From the NCBI GenBank assembly GCA_002898075.1, contig BDSV01000079.1:1-32839 (forward strand): a DNA stretch of 32,839 bases, written 5' to 3'. Below the pieces are notes generated by a model. The model saw nothing but the letters and a program-made list of their open reading frames with translations. It was not told the origin of the DNA and searched no databases. The translations under genes were made by a program, and so were the position numbers. Below are positions 24,046 to 31,689 of this stretch, in pieces. Position 1 is the first letter of the stretch. The number at the start of each line of letters is the position of its first letter. The stretch is from a bacterium BMS3Abin03 (GTDB lineage: Bacteria; Bacteroidota; Ignavibacteria; Ignavibacteriales; Ignavibacteriaceae).

Positions 24046-27045
24046 ATGAAATTGCAAAATTTAAAAATAAGAACCAGACTCTTTCTCGGTTTCGGTATTA
24101 TCATCATTCTTATTGTAGTAATGGGAATATTAAGTTATCAGCAAATAAATCAGTTGTGGTTCAATACGGATCAAATGTATAAGCATCCGTTTAAAGTTAG
24201 TAATACCGTCAGGGATATTCGAGCCGATATTATAGCTATGCACCGCTCGATGAAAGATATTGCTCTTGCAGAAAACAAAGAACAAATAACACATGCATCA
24301 AATCTTGTAAATAATTATGAAGCCGAAGTTTACCGGCTGTTCGACGTGGTTTACAAAAATTATTTGGGTAAAAGAACAGATATTGATACTGCTTATTTTG
24401 CTTTTATAAACTGGAAGCAAAACCGGGATGAAGTAATCCGGCTACGCCTTGCCGGAAAAAGCAGGGAAGCAGCCAAAATCACTATGGGAAAAGGCGCCAG
24501 GTATGTAGAATTTATGATGGGAAAGATTCGCCGGATGATCGATTTTGCAAGTAACAAAGGCGCCGAGTTTTACTACAATGCGGCTTCAAGTAAAAACTCG
24601 CTTCAGCTTCACATGGAAATTCTACTTTTATTAATTTTAATCGCGGGGATAACTATATCTATGGTTATCTCTAAAAGCACAGTCGAACCGCTCGATGAAT
24701 TAACTAAAGTATCGGAACAGCTCCTGAAGGGTAATCTAAATGTTAGAAGCGCTCTCACTTCTAAGGATGAAACCGGCTATTTAGCCCGTACAATTAATAA
24801 ATTGGCTGATTCGGTTCAACATCAGGTTCGTGTGCGCAACGGCGTTACTAAATTAACCGATGTTATGATTAAGGAGACTGCTATTAAACCATTCAGCGAA
24901 AAGCTGCTGAAGGAAATGATGGATTTAACCAAATCGAATGTCGGGGCTGTTTATCTGCTGAATGAAGAAAAAGCCCTGTTCGAACACCTGATTTCTATAG
25001 GATTAATGAAAGAAAAAATCAGTAACTTTTCGGCGGAAATACTCGAGGGTGAATTTGGTGCGGCGATCGCAAACAAAAAAATTATTCATATTACAGATAT
25101 TCCCGACGACTCTGTGTTTGAACTTCAAACAATAAGCGGAACTTTTAAGCCCGCAGAAATTATTACCATCCCTATTTTAGGGCGGGAACGGGTGGAAGCT
25201 ATGCTATCTATTGCCAGCATTAAAAAATATTCGGCAGAAGCTTTGGAAATAATTGATTATTCCTGGCAGAGTTTAAATACCGGTTTTTCCAATAGTCTGC
25301 TGTATGAAGAGACACGCAACAATGCTGAAACACTTAACGAACAGAACAAAACCCTGTCAGACCAGGCAGAAAAATTAAAGCTGCAGGCAGATGAATTAAA
25401 ACAGCAGGCAAATGAACTTCAGACACAAAATATTGAATTGGAAATACAAGGGAAACAGATAAATGAAGCCAACCGCTTGAAGAGCGAATTTTTATCCAAT
25501 GTCAGCCACGAACTCAGAACTCCGCTAAATTCTGTAATCACACTTTCAAATATTCTTTATAAAAAATTAAAAGGTAAAATCCCCGATAAGGAATACGGCT
25601 ATCTCAACATAATCGAGCGCAACGGCAAACACTTGCTGGAACTTATAAATGATGTGCTGGATTTATCAAAGATAGAGTCGGGAAGAGTCCCGCTTGAATA
25701 CAGCAGTTTTAATATTGCCGGTATTCTCGATTCTATTTTGCTCACATTTAAACCCCAGGTTAAACAGAAGAAGCTCACTATTGAAAAAAATGTTCCCGCT
25801 AATCTGCATTTGCTCACAAGCGATAGTTCCAAATGCCACCATATCCTGCAGAACATTATCGGTAACGCTGTTAAATTTACAGAAAAGGGGAAAATAAAAA
25901 TCGATGCACATGTTAAAAATAACCAGATGATTATTTCTGTAAGCGATACCGGGATAGGTATTCCAGGGGATCATCTGCCCTATATCTTTGATGAATTCAG
26001 ACAGGTGGAGGGTGCTACATACCGGAGATATGAAGGCACAGGTCTAGGGTTGGCTATCGTAAAAAAATATACAAAACTGCTCGGCGGAAATATCGAAGTT
26101 GAAAGTAACGTGGGGAAAGGATCCGTCTTTACTCTTCAATTGCCGCTTAAACCAAAAGATATTTCGGTATTAGAAAACGATGATCTTCTCACATCTCAAT
26201 TTGAAATCGAAGGAAAAATTTCAAACCATAAGATTAAACCGGCAATTGAAGGCACAAGAATTTTATTAGTTGAAGACAGCGAAGCTGCAATTATCCAGAT
26301 TTCCGAAATTTTAAAGGAGCAGGGATATTCCGTTGATGTTGCCTGTAATGGAAAAGAAGCTTTAGATCATGTAAAAAAACAGATACCGGACGGAATTATA
26401 CTGGATCTAATGATGCCGGAATTGGACGGCTTCGAAGTTTTGGAACAGATTCGCAGTAAATCCGAAACTAAAAAAATTCCGGTGCTCATTTTAACTGCTA
26501 AAGACCTGACAGTGCAGGAGTTAAAAAGACTCAGCTCGAACCATATTCAGCAGCTCGTTCGCAAAGGCGATGTTAATAAAAGAGAGCTTCTATTAAAAGT
26601 TCAGATGATGCTCTCTTCACAACCGAAGGAATTAAATATACCTCGCAAAATTAAACAAACATCAAAAGATAAAGATGATAGTAAAAAACCGGTTAGGATT
26701 TTGGTTGTGGAAGATAACAGGGATAATTTGGAAACCATTATTGCTTTGCTCGAGAACAAATATGAAATCATCTCGGCTATTGACGGAGAAGCGGGAATAA
26801 ACAGTGCGATTGACAACCTTCCCAATTTAATTCTCTTAGATATATCGCTGCCGAAAATGGATGGGTTTGAAGTTTTTAACCGGATCAGAAAAGAAGCTGA
26901 ATTACAGGATGTACCGGTTATAGCTGTTACTGCCAGTGCGATGAAAGAAAACCGGGAAGAAATTATAAGTTTCGGTTTTAATGATTATATATCAAAGCCA
27001 ATTGCACCCGATGTATTGCTACATACAATTGAAAAATGGTTATAG
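24046..27045 (+). CDS. Membrane hybrid histidine kinase: MCP-like sensor-HAMP-GAF-HisKA-HATPase-REC-REC
   Basis: 999 aa, preceded by a GGAGA ribosome site. Membrane helices at about 12-30 and 190-211 flank a helical extracytoplasmic region with the look of a four-helix-bundle chemoreceptor sensor (RTRLFLGFGIII at the start, helical repeats, no cysteines). HAMP (about 212-265), GAF (about 275-420) and a long coiled coil (about 425-478) lead to HisKA with H488 (NVSHELRTPLN). The HATPase has IIGNAVKF, DTGIGIP and GTGLGL. Receiver 1 has acceptor D787 and the TAKDLTVQE / RKGD variant; receiver 2 has acceptor D932 and a normal SKP. The order is close to the kinase at 8802, minus one receiver. A receiver-headed kinase gene starts 8 nt after its stop. 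The CheR gene sits just upstream. Confidence 0.94.
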   Translation: MKLQNLKIRTRLFLGFGIIIILIVVMGILSYQQINQLWFNTDQMYKHPFKVSNTVRDIRADIIAMHRSMKDIALAENKEQITHASNLVNNYEAEVYRLFDVVYKNYLGKRTDIDTAYFAFINWKQNRDEVIRLRLAGKSREAAKITMGKGARYVEFMMGKIRRMIDFASNKGAEFYYNAASSKNSLQLHMEILLLLILIAGITISMVISKSTVEPLDELTKVSEQLLKGNLNVRSALTSKDETGYLARTINKLADSVQHQVRVRNGVTKLTDVMIKETAIKPFSEKLLKEMMDLTKSNVGAVYLLNEEKALFEHLISIGLMKEKISNFSAEILEGEFGAAIANKKIIHITDIPDDSVFELQTISGTFKPAEIITIPILGRERVEAMLSIASIKKYSAEALEIIDYSWQSLNTGFSNSLLYEETRNNAETLNEQNKTLSDQAEKLKLQADELKQQANELQTQNIELEIQGKQINEANRLKSEFLSNVSHELRTPLNSVITLSNILYKKLKGKIPDKEYGYLNIIERNGKHLLELINDVLDLSKIESGRVPLEYSSFNIAGILDSILLTFKPQVKQKKLTIEKNVPANLHLLTSDSSKCHHILQNIIGNAVKFTEKGKIKIDAHVKNNQMIISVSDTGIGIPGDHLPYIFDEFRQVEGATYRRYEGTGLGLAIVKKYTKLLGGNIEVESNVGKGSVFTLQLPLKPKDISVLENDDLLTSQFEIEGKISNHKIKPAIEGTRILLVEDSEAAIIQISEILKEQGYSVDVACNGKEALDHVKKQIPDGIILDLMMPELDGFEVLEQIRSKSETKKIPVLILTAKDLTVQELKRLSSNHIQQLVRKGDVNKRELLLKVQMMLSSQPKELNIPRKIKQTSKDKDDSKKPVRILVVEDNRDNLETIIALLENKYEIISAIDGEAGINSAIDNLPNLILLDISLPKMDGFEVFNRIRKEAELQDVPVIAVTASAMKENREEIISFGFNDYISKPIAPDVLLHTIEKWL

Positions 27046-27053
27046 GAAAAAAA

Positions 27054-29927
27054 ATGGATAAAATTTTAGCCATAGATGATAATCATGATAACCTTGTGGT
27101 TCTCGAGGAACTGCTGGCAGAAGAGTTCCCATCTGCCCGGTTTTTATCGGCTCTAAATGGTAAAGATGGACTTGAATTGGCTAAGAAAGAAATGCCCTCC
27201 GTAGTTTTATTAGATCTGGTGATGCCGGAGATGGACGGGTTTCAGGTCTGTAAAAAATTTAAAGAGGATGCCGGGCTTAGCCATATACCTGTTATTATTT
27301 TAACGGCGGCAAAGACAGACGCGGAAAGCCGCATAAAAGCTCTCCGGATGGGGGCAGAAGCATTTCTATCGAAACCGATCGATCAGCCGGAACTGGCGGC
27401 TCAGGTTAGTTCTATGCTCAGACTAAGCAAATCCGAAGCGCGGGTGAGACAGGAAAAAGATACCCTGGAGGGAGAGGTCCGTAGGCGAACAAAAGCTTTG
27501 GAAAGACAGCTTCAAGAGCGTATAAAAGCCGAAAGGAATTTGCGGAGAAGCCGGCAGGCGGCGCTTAATTTAATGGAAGATTTAAGCGTAGAAATCGAAC
27601 AAAGGAAAGAGACCGAAAAAGCGCTGAGAGAAAGTAAAGAAAACCTCTCGTTGATCTATGATACGGTAGGTGATGTTATTTTTCAATTGAGCGTGGAGCC
27701 GGAGAATATCTTCCGGTTTTTATCGGTTAATAAGAGGTTTTTAGAATTAACCGGGTTATCGGAAGACCAGATTCTCTGGCAAAGATACGATGATGTTATC
27801 CCGGAACCTACACAGCAATTAGTTCTAAGTAAATATCTGGAAGCAATACGGGAAAAGAAAACAGTGCATTGGGAAGAGACTTCGAAATATCCAACCGGTG
27901 AGCTTACCGGGCTGGTTTCTGTAGCTCCTTTTTTCGATTCAAATGGAAAATGTAAATATCTTATCGGCTCGGTCCACGATATAACGGAGCGCAAGCGTGC
28001 GGAAAAGCTGCTAAGCATTCGCGCCCATCAGCAGGAAGTTTTAGCCAAACTTGGTCAGAAAGCGCTTGTTTCATCAAACATATCTCCTCTTTTTGACGAT
28101 ACGGTTAATATGGTTGCGGAAGCTTTAAATGTCAGGTTCTGTAAAATCCTCGAGCTGCTTCCGGGAAAAGATGCTCTTCTGTTAAAAGCCGGAGTAGGTT
28201 GGAAGGAAGGCATAGTCGGTAATGCAACAGTCGGAACAGATATAAATTCTCAGGCGGGTTATACGCTTCTGTCAAAGGAGCCGGTGATAGTAAATGATTT
28301 TAATACGGAAAAACGTTTTAGTGGTCCTCCCCTGCTGTTCGATCATAAAATAATTAGCGGCATAAGTGTAATTATCGGGGGGCAAAAAAATCCTTACGGC
28401 GTAATAGGCGCCCATACAGATAAGCATTATATATTTACAGATGACGATGTTCATTTTCTTCAATCCGTTGCTAATTTGTTGTCTGAAACAATTGAACGGA
28501 GACAGGCAGAAAAAGCGCTTAAAGAAAGTGAAGAAAGATTTCGAACCGCATTCAGAACAAGCCCGGATTCAATTAATATTAATAGGTTTCCCGACGGTTT
28601 ATATGTTGATATTAATGAAGGATTCACAGCAATAACCGGGTACACAAGAGAAGAAATAATAGGTAAAACTTCTGTGGAAATAGATATTTGGGTCGATTAC
28701 AATGAAAGGCAGAAAATTATTGACGGTTTGAAAAAATTCGGGCGTGTAGAAAACTTCGAAGCAAAATTCAGAACGAAGGACGGCACAATAATAACCGGGC
28801 TAATGTCTGCAACTATTTTGGTGATAAACGGCGTGCGGCATATCCTCAGCGTTACAAGGAATATCGAGGACCTGAAGAAAGCGCAAGAAGCATTACAACA
28901 ATCGGAAGCAAAGTGGCGTTCTATTACAGAAAACTCTCCCGATTATATAATGCTGCTTAATAAAGATGCATATATTCTATTCATAAACAGAACTGTCCCC
29001 AATCTCACAAAAGAAGAAGTTGTCGGTAAACCTGTTTATAATTTTATCCCTTCGGTATATCATCAGGTTGCGCGGAAATGTTTTGAGAAAGTTCTCCAAA
29101 GCGGTGAGCAGGCATCTTACGAAACGGAATATGTTTTTAAAGAGGGCGAGACAAAAACATTCTCGGTACGTGTCGGTCCCGTTTTCAGTGAGGGAAAAAT
29201 TGTCGGGCTTGTAAGTAGTTCTTCAGATATTACGCAGCGTAAAAAAATAGAAGAAAGATTAAAAGAATCGAATATCCGGATGCGGAGTCTTGCAGACAGG
29301 CTGCAGATGATAAGAGAAGAAGAAAGAGCCAGGGTTGCAAGAGAAATACACGACGATCTCGGGCAGTTGCTTACTGCAATTAAAATGGATACTGCCTGGC
29401 TGGCAAAGAATTCCGATATAAGCGAGGAAGCCCGGGGCGGAAAACTTACTATGATGCTTGAACTTATAAATTCTTCTATTCAATCTGTTAAAAGAATTGC
29501 TACAGAATTGAGACCCGGGCTACTGGATGATCTTGGATTAATACCGGCTATCGAGTGGCAGGCAGAAGAGTTTCAGAAGAGAACAAATATTAAATGTGAT
29601 TTGAAAGTCGGAGAAAAAGATATTGTTTTAGATGAAGAAATTTCTATTGCGGTTTTTAGAATATTTCAGGAAACCTTAACAAACGTTACCCGGCATTCGG
29701 GCGCTACTAAGGTTGATGTTAGTTTGAATTTTACGGATGACCGGTTAAATATGGAAATTATTGATGACGGGGTCGGCATAAGCGAAGACCAGATAAACAG
29801 CCCTAAATCGTTGGGGTTAATCGGGATAAGGGAAAGGATTAATATTTTAAATGGTGATTTGGAAATAACCGGCGAATACAGCAAAGGAACAACGGTAGTG
29901 ATTTCCGTTCCGTTGTCGAGGTCGTAA
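27054..29927 (+). CDS. Receiver-headed NarX-type histidine kinase: REC-PAS-GAF-PAS-PAS-HisKA_3-HATPase
   Basis: 957 aa from the ATG at 27054, chosen because AGGA (27044-27047) lies 6 nt before it. An ATG at 27036 inside the previous gene would add six unrelated residues. The receiver spans 1-120 (D8/D9, acceptor D54, SKP), followed by a basic coiled coil (about 122-190). PAS lies at about 193-318, GAF at about 322-487, PAS at about 490-613 and PAS at about 616-742. The HisKA_3 H box is AREIHDDLGQLL with H766, and the HATPase includes FQETLTNVTRHS, DDGVGI and SLGLIGIRERI. HisKA_3 kinases usually phosphorylate NarL/LuxR regulators, but none with a DNA-binding domain is nearby. The receiver at the N-terminus allows control by the upstream hybrid kinase. 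No membrane segment is seen. Confidence 0.93.
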   Translation: MDKILAIDDNHDNLVVLEELLAEEFPSARFLSALNGKDGLELAKKEMPSVVLLDLVMPEMDGFQVCKKFKEDAGLSHIPVIILTAAKTDAESRIKALRMGAEAFLSKPIDQPELAAQVSSMLRLSKSEARVRQEKDTLEGEVRRRTKALERQLQERIKAERNLRRSRQAALNLMEDLSVEIEQRKETEKALRESKENLSLIYDTVGDVIFQLSVEPENIFRFLSVNKRFLELTGLSEDQILWQRYDDVIPEPTQQLVLSKYLEAIREKKTVHWEETSKYPTGELTGLVSVAPFFDSNGKCKYLIGSVHDITERKRAEKLLSIRAHQQEVLAKLGQKALVSSNISPLFDDTVNMVAEALNVRFCKILELLPGKDALLLKAGVGWKEGIVGNATVGTDINSQAGYTLLSKEPVIVNDFNTEKRFSGPPLLFDHKIISGISVIIGGQKNPYGVIGAHTDKHYIFTDDDVHFLQSVANLLSETIERRQAEKALKESEERFRTAFRTSPDSININRFPDGLYVDINEGFTAITGYTREEIIGKTSVEIDIWVDYNERQKIIDGLKKFGRVENFEAKFRTKDGTIITGLMSATILVINGVRHILSVTRNIEDLKKAQEALQQSEAKWRSITENSPDYIMLLNKDAYILFINRTVPNLTKEEVVGKPVYNFIPSVYHQVARKCFEKVLQSGEQASYETEYVFKEGETKTFSVRVGPVFSEGKIVGLVSSSSDITQRKKIEERLKESNIRMRSLADRLQMIREEERARVAREIHDDLGQLLTAIKMDTAWLAKNSDISEEARGGKLTMMLELINSSIQSVKRIATELRPGLLDDLGLIPAIEWQAEEFQKRTNIKCDLKVGEKDIVLDEEISIAVFRIFQETLTNVTRHSGATKVDVSLNFTDDRLNMEIIDDGVGISEDQINSPKSLGLIGIRERINILNGDLEITGEYSKGTTVVISVPLSRS

Positions 29928-30030
29928 AGAATTTTAAGTGCAGAACTAAAACGTATTAATTCAGGATTGGTTTTTTAGTTATGTGGTTAATACTTTCTGC
30001 AGATAATTTTTACATCTGTTGCCGGATATA

Positions 30031-30053
30031 AAAAATGCCGCACATGGCGGCAT
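30031..30053 (-). terminator. Terminator after the RRM protein gene
   Basis: ATGCCGC (30035-30041) and GCGGCAT (30047-30053) form a 7-bp G/C-rich stem with a 5-nt loop. On the minus strand it is followed by TTTTT, and it lies about 28 nt past the stop. On the plus strand a T-run follows 13 nt later, so it may also help end transcripts from the kinase gene at 27054. Confidence 0.75.
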
Positions 30054-30081
30054 CAAAAACGCTTTTGTTTTTTTTTAGGAA

Positions 30082-30381
30082 TTAATATCTTCCTCCCCTA
30101 CCGCCGCCGCGACCGCCTCTGCCACCACTTCTTTTATCGCGTCTTGGTCGTGCTTCGTTAACAATAATATTTTTCCCTTTAAGCTCCTGAGTGTTAAGAC
30201 TTTCAATCGCCTTCTGAGCTTCTGCCTGTCCGGGCATTTCAACGAACCCAAATCCCCTGGATTCCTGACTGAACATGTCACGAATCACTTTAGCGCTACT
30301 AACTTGTCCGTATTCGGAAAACAAGCTGGTGAGGTCTTCCTCATTTACTTCGGGGGATAGGTTGCCCACATAGATATTCAT
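30082..30381 (-). CDS. RRM-type RNA-binding protein with Gly/Arg-rich tail
   Basis: 99 aa. A single RNA recognition motif has RNP2 IYVGNL (3-8) and RNP1 RGFGFVEM (42-49), followed by a short tail rich in Arg and Gly (about 79-99). This is the usual form of small bacterial RRM proteins known from cyanobacteria and Bacteroidota, several of which respond to cold. An excellent AAGGAG ribosome site lies 7 nt upstream of the ATG. The leader to the next gene is long (up to about 360 bp), giving room for post-transcriptional control. It probably binds single-stranded RNA; targets are unknown. It is a single gene with its own terminator. Confidence 0.95.
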   Translation of the reverse strand: MNIYVGNLSPEVNEEDLTSLFSEYGQVSSAKVIRDMFSQESRGFGFVEMPGQAEAQKAIESLNTQELKGKNIIVNEARPRRDKRSGGRGGRGGGRGGRY

Positions 30382-30702
30382 TTTGCTACTCCTTTTAGGA
30401 TTTATAAGATAAATTATTTCCCGCTGAATTTTTTTAAAACTTCAACGATCTTCTGCCGTTGGATAAATAATAGATGTGGCGGGTATTTAGTGTAGTACTG
30501 CTATCTAAAATTTTCTTGCACGACTTTTAAATTTAGAATAAATTTTTTGTAGTTACAAGTAAATTTAATGCGTCCGGTTCTGTTAAACCGAAGTATTAAC
30601 TGAACATAGATACAAATTGTTCGCGGTATTCACGTATAGTATATTCCCTATTAAATGACGTAAGCACAAAAATTACTATACTAAAAAATATTATATTTAT
30701 GC

Positions 30703-30743
30703 GGGATGGGCTTGCCTTTCTTGCGACAGGTTTTGCCCATCCC
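30703..30743 (-). terminator. Hairpin after the MerR-derived gene
   Basis: GGGATGGGC (30703-30711) and GCCCATCCC (30735-30743) pair perfectly (9 bp, G/C-rich) over a 23-nt loop. It starts 5 nt past the stop of the minus-strand gene. T-rich sequence follows on both strands, but not immediately on the minus strand. The rest of 30382-30702 is AT-rich leader sequence with only a 5-bp CGGTT/AACCG hairpin at 30575-30590. Confidence 0.55.
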
Positions 30744-30748
30744 TTTTC

Positions 30749-31435
30749 TTAATTCTCCAGCATTAATTGTATTTCGGTTAGATAATTCTTCGGGTTTCCT
30801 TTGAAAATCATGCCCGGTCCTTTCAGGTAAACCTCACGGTTCGGCAGTTTAATTTTGTATCCTTTCTCGTTAATGTATGCGAATAATTTTTTGTAGGATC
30901 CGGTAATAGTTTCGTATGGACCTTTATGAATAAGAGTAACACATCTGCCGCCCGGCAGCTCGCGTACAGAGATTTTATCAGTGCTCTTTCCTTTGCGAAC
31001 CGGGAAGCAAGGTTCAAAATCAGCATCGTCTTCCTTGAATTCACTGTCGTAGTAGAGTGTCATTGCTTTGCCGTTTATGTATCGTCCCGTTGCTTTGCTT
31101 AACAGTTTAAATCCGTCACCGACGCTGCTGTACTTCCCTTTCATTCTATAGCCGGCAATAAGAAGTGTTTTAACTTCCTTCTCTTCGATTTCAAAATCCT
31201 TGTCAATATTCATTTCGTTTTCCCTTTCATAATTAATTAATGTTTCAATCGAGCGGGAAATTTCTTTGTATCGTTCAATTTTATTTTGGATTTCCATCAG
31301 CTTTTCATGAAGCTGCTCCAATATTTCAGATTCATCATCAAACTGATCGAGTATTTCTTTTATTTCGGCAAGAGTGAAATCGTAATCTTTTAGAATTTTT
31401 ATAGACCTTGCCCTGTTAATTATAAAAGTCGGCAA
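30749..31435 (-). CDS. MerR-derived protein: dimerisation coil plus GyrI-like effector-binding domain, DNA-binding head missing
   Basis: 228 aa if started at the TTG at 31435. Residues about 9-29 (RARSIKILKDYDFTLAEIKEI) match the helix that follows the winged HTH in MerR regulators, and a long coiled coil reaches about residue 72. Residues about 78-228 form a GyrI/AraC_E_bind-like ligand domain (GYRMKGKY, GGRCVTLIHKGPYETI, YLKGPGM). The roughly 40-residue HTH that should come first is absent in this frame and I could not find it in the others. The open frame continues upstream only to a TGA, inside a MerR-like promoter. An internal ATG at 31213, preceded by AAAGGG, would yield exactly the ligand domain (154 aa). 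Function could be ligand binding or heterodimerisation; it cannot bind DNA in the MerR manner. Confidence 0.75.
   Translation of the reverse strand: MPTFIINRARSIKILKDYDFTLAEIKEILDQFDDESEILEQLHEKLMEIQNKIERYKEISRSIETLINYERENEMNIDKDFEIEEKEVKTLLIAGYRMKGKYSSVGDGFKLLSKATGRYINGKAMTLYYDSEFKEDDADFEPCFPVRKGKSTDKISVRELPGGRCVTLIHKGPYETITGSYKKLFAYINEKGYKIKLPNREVYLKGPGMIFKGNPKNYLTEIQLMLEN
31222..31227 (-). promoter_or_regulatory. Internal ribosome site that may decide the start of the effector-binding protein
   Basis: AAAGGG on the minus strand lies 8 nt before the in-frame ATG at 31213. The upstream TTG at 31435 has no visible ribosome site. A 154-aa protein with only the GyrI-like domain may therefore be made instead of, or in addition to, the 228-aa form. 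Confidence 0.45.
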
Positions 31436-31445
31436 CTTATAATTA

Positions 31446-31478
31446 CAAATATAAGGGCTGCCCTTAGGGGAGAGTCAA
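31446..31478 (-). promoter_or_regulatory. MerR-type promoter with 19-bp spacer
   Basis: Minus strand: TTGACT (31473-31478), a 19-bp spacer, then TATATT (31448-31453), which continues as TATATTTG, a fit to the Bacteroidota -7 element TAnnTTTG. The spacer contains CTCCCCTAAGGGCAG (31458-31472), an almost perfect dyad of the kind bound by MerR-family multidrug regulators, and overlaps a second dyad, AAGGGCAGCCCTT. Transcription would begin only a few bases before the TTG at 31435. Confidence 0.65.
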
Positions 31479-31632
31479 GAGGAATTAAAATTATTTTTAA
31501 ATCCCATCGCTGTAAGCCGTAAGCTTAAAAATATTAATGCTACAAATTCGCGCATTAGCGGCTAATTATTTTTACAAAGGACATAGAATTATTTGTTGTT
31601 CAAAAGAGCGGTAAATTATAAAAGGTTCTCTC

Positions 31633-31661
31633 TTGACCCGACAATAAATATTACGTAAATT
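31633..31661 (+). promoter_or_regulatory. Promoter of the ATPase gene
   Basis: TTGACC (31633-31638), a 17-bp spacer, then TAAATT (31656-31661), about 28 bp before the ATG at 31690. The -10 region overlaps the tandem TTACGTAA element. Confidence 0.5.
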
Positions 31662-31667
31662 ACGTAA
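31650..31667 (+). promoter_or_regulatory. Tandem 9-bp repeat of palindromic TTACGTAA
   Basis: ATTACGTAA occurs twice head to tail (31650-31658, 31659-31667), followed by CGTAA and, 8 bp on, GCGTAATAA. Each unit holds the 8-bp palindrome TTACGTAA. The position over the -10 suggests a repressor site, possibly for autoregulation. Confidence 0.5.
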
Positions 31668-31689
31668 CGTAAAATGCGTAATAAGAATT

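Noticed and set aside
27036-27053. Upstream ATG start for the receiver-headed kinase
   Set aside because: The AGGA site at 27044 serves the ATG at 27054, and receivers begin directly with the strand found there.
30075-30281. Second minus-strand frame overlapping the RRM gene
   Set aside because: The RRM frame has RNP1, RNP2 and a strong ribosome site; the other frame has neither.
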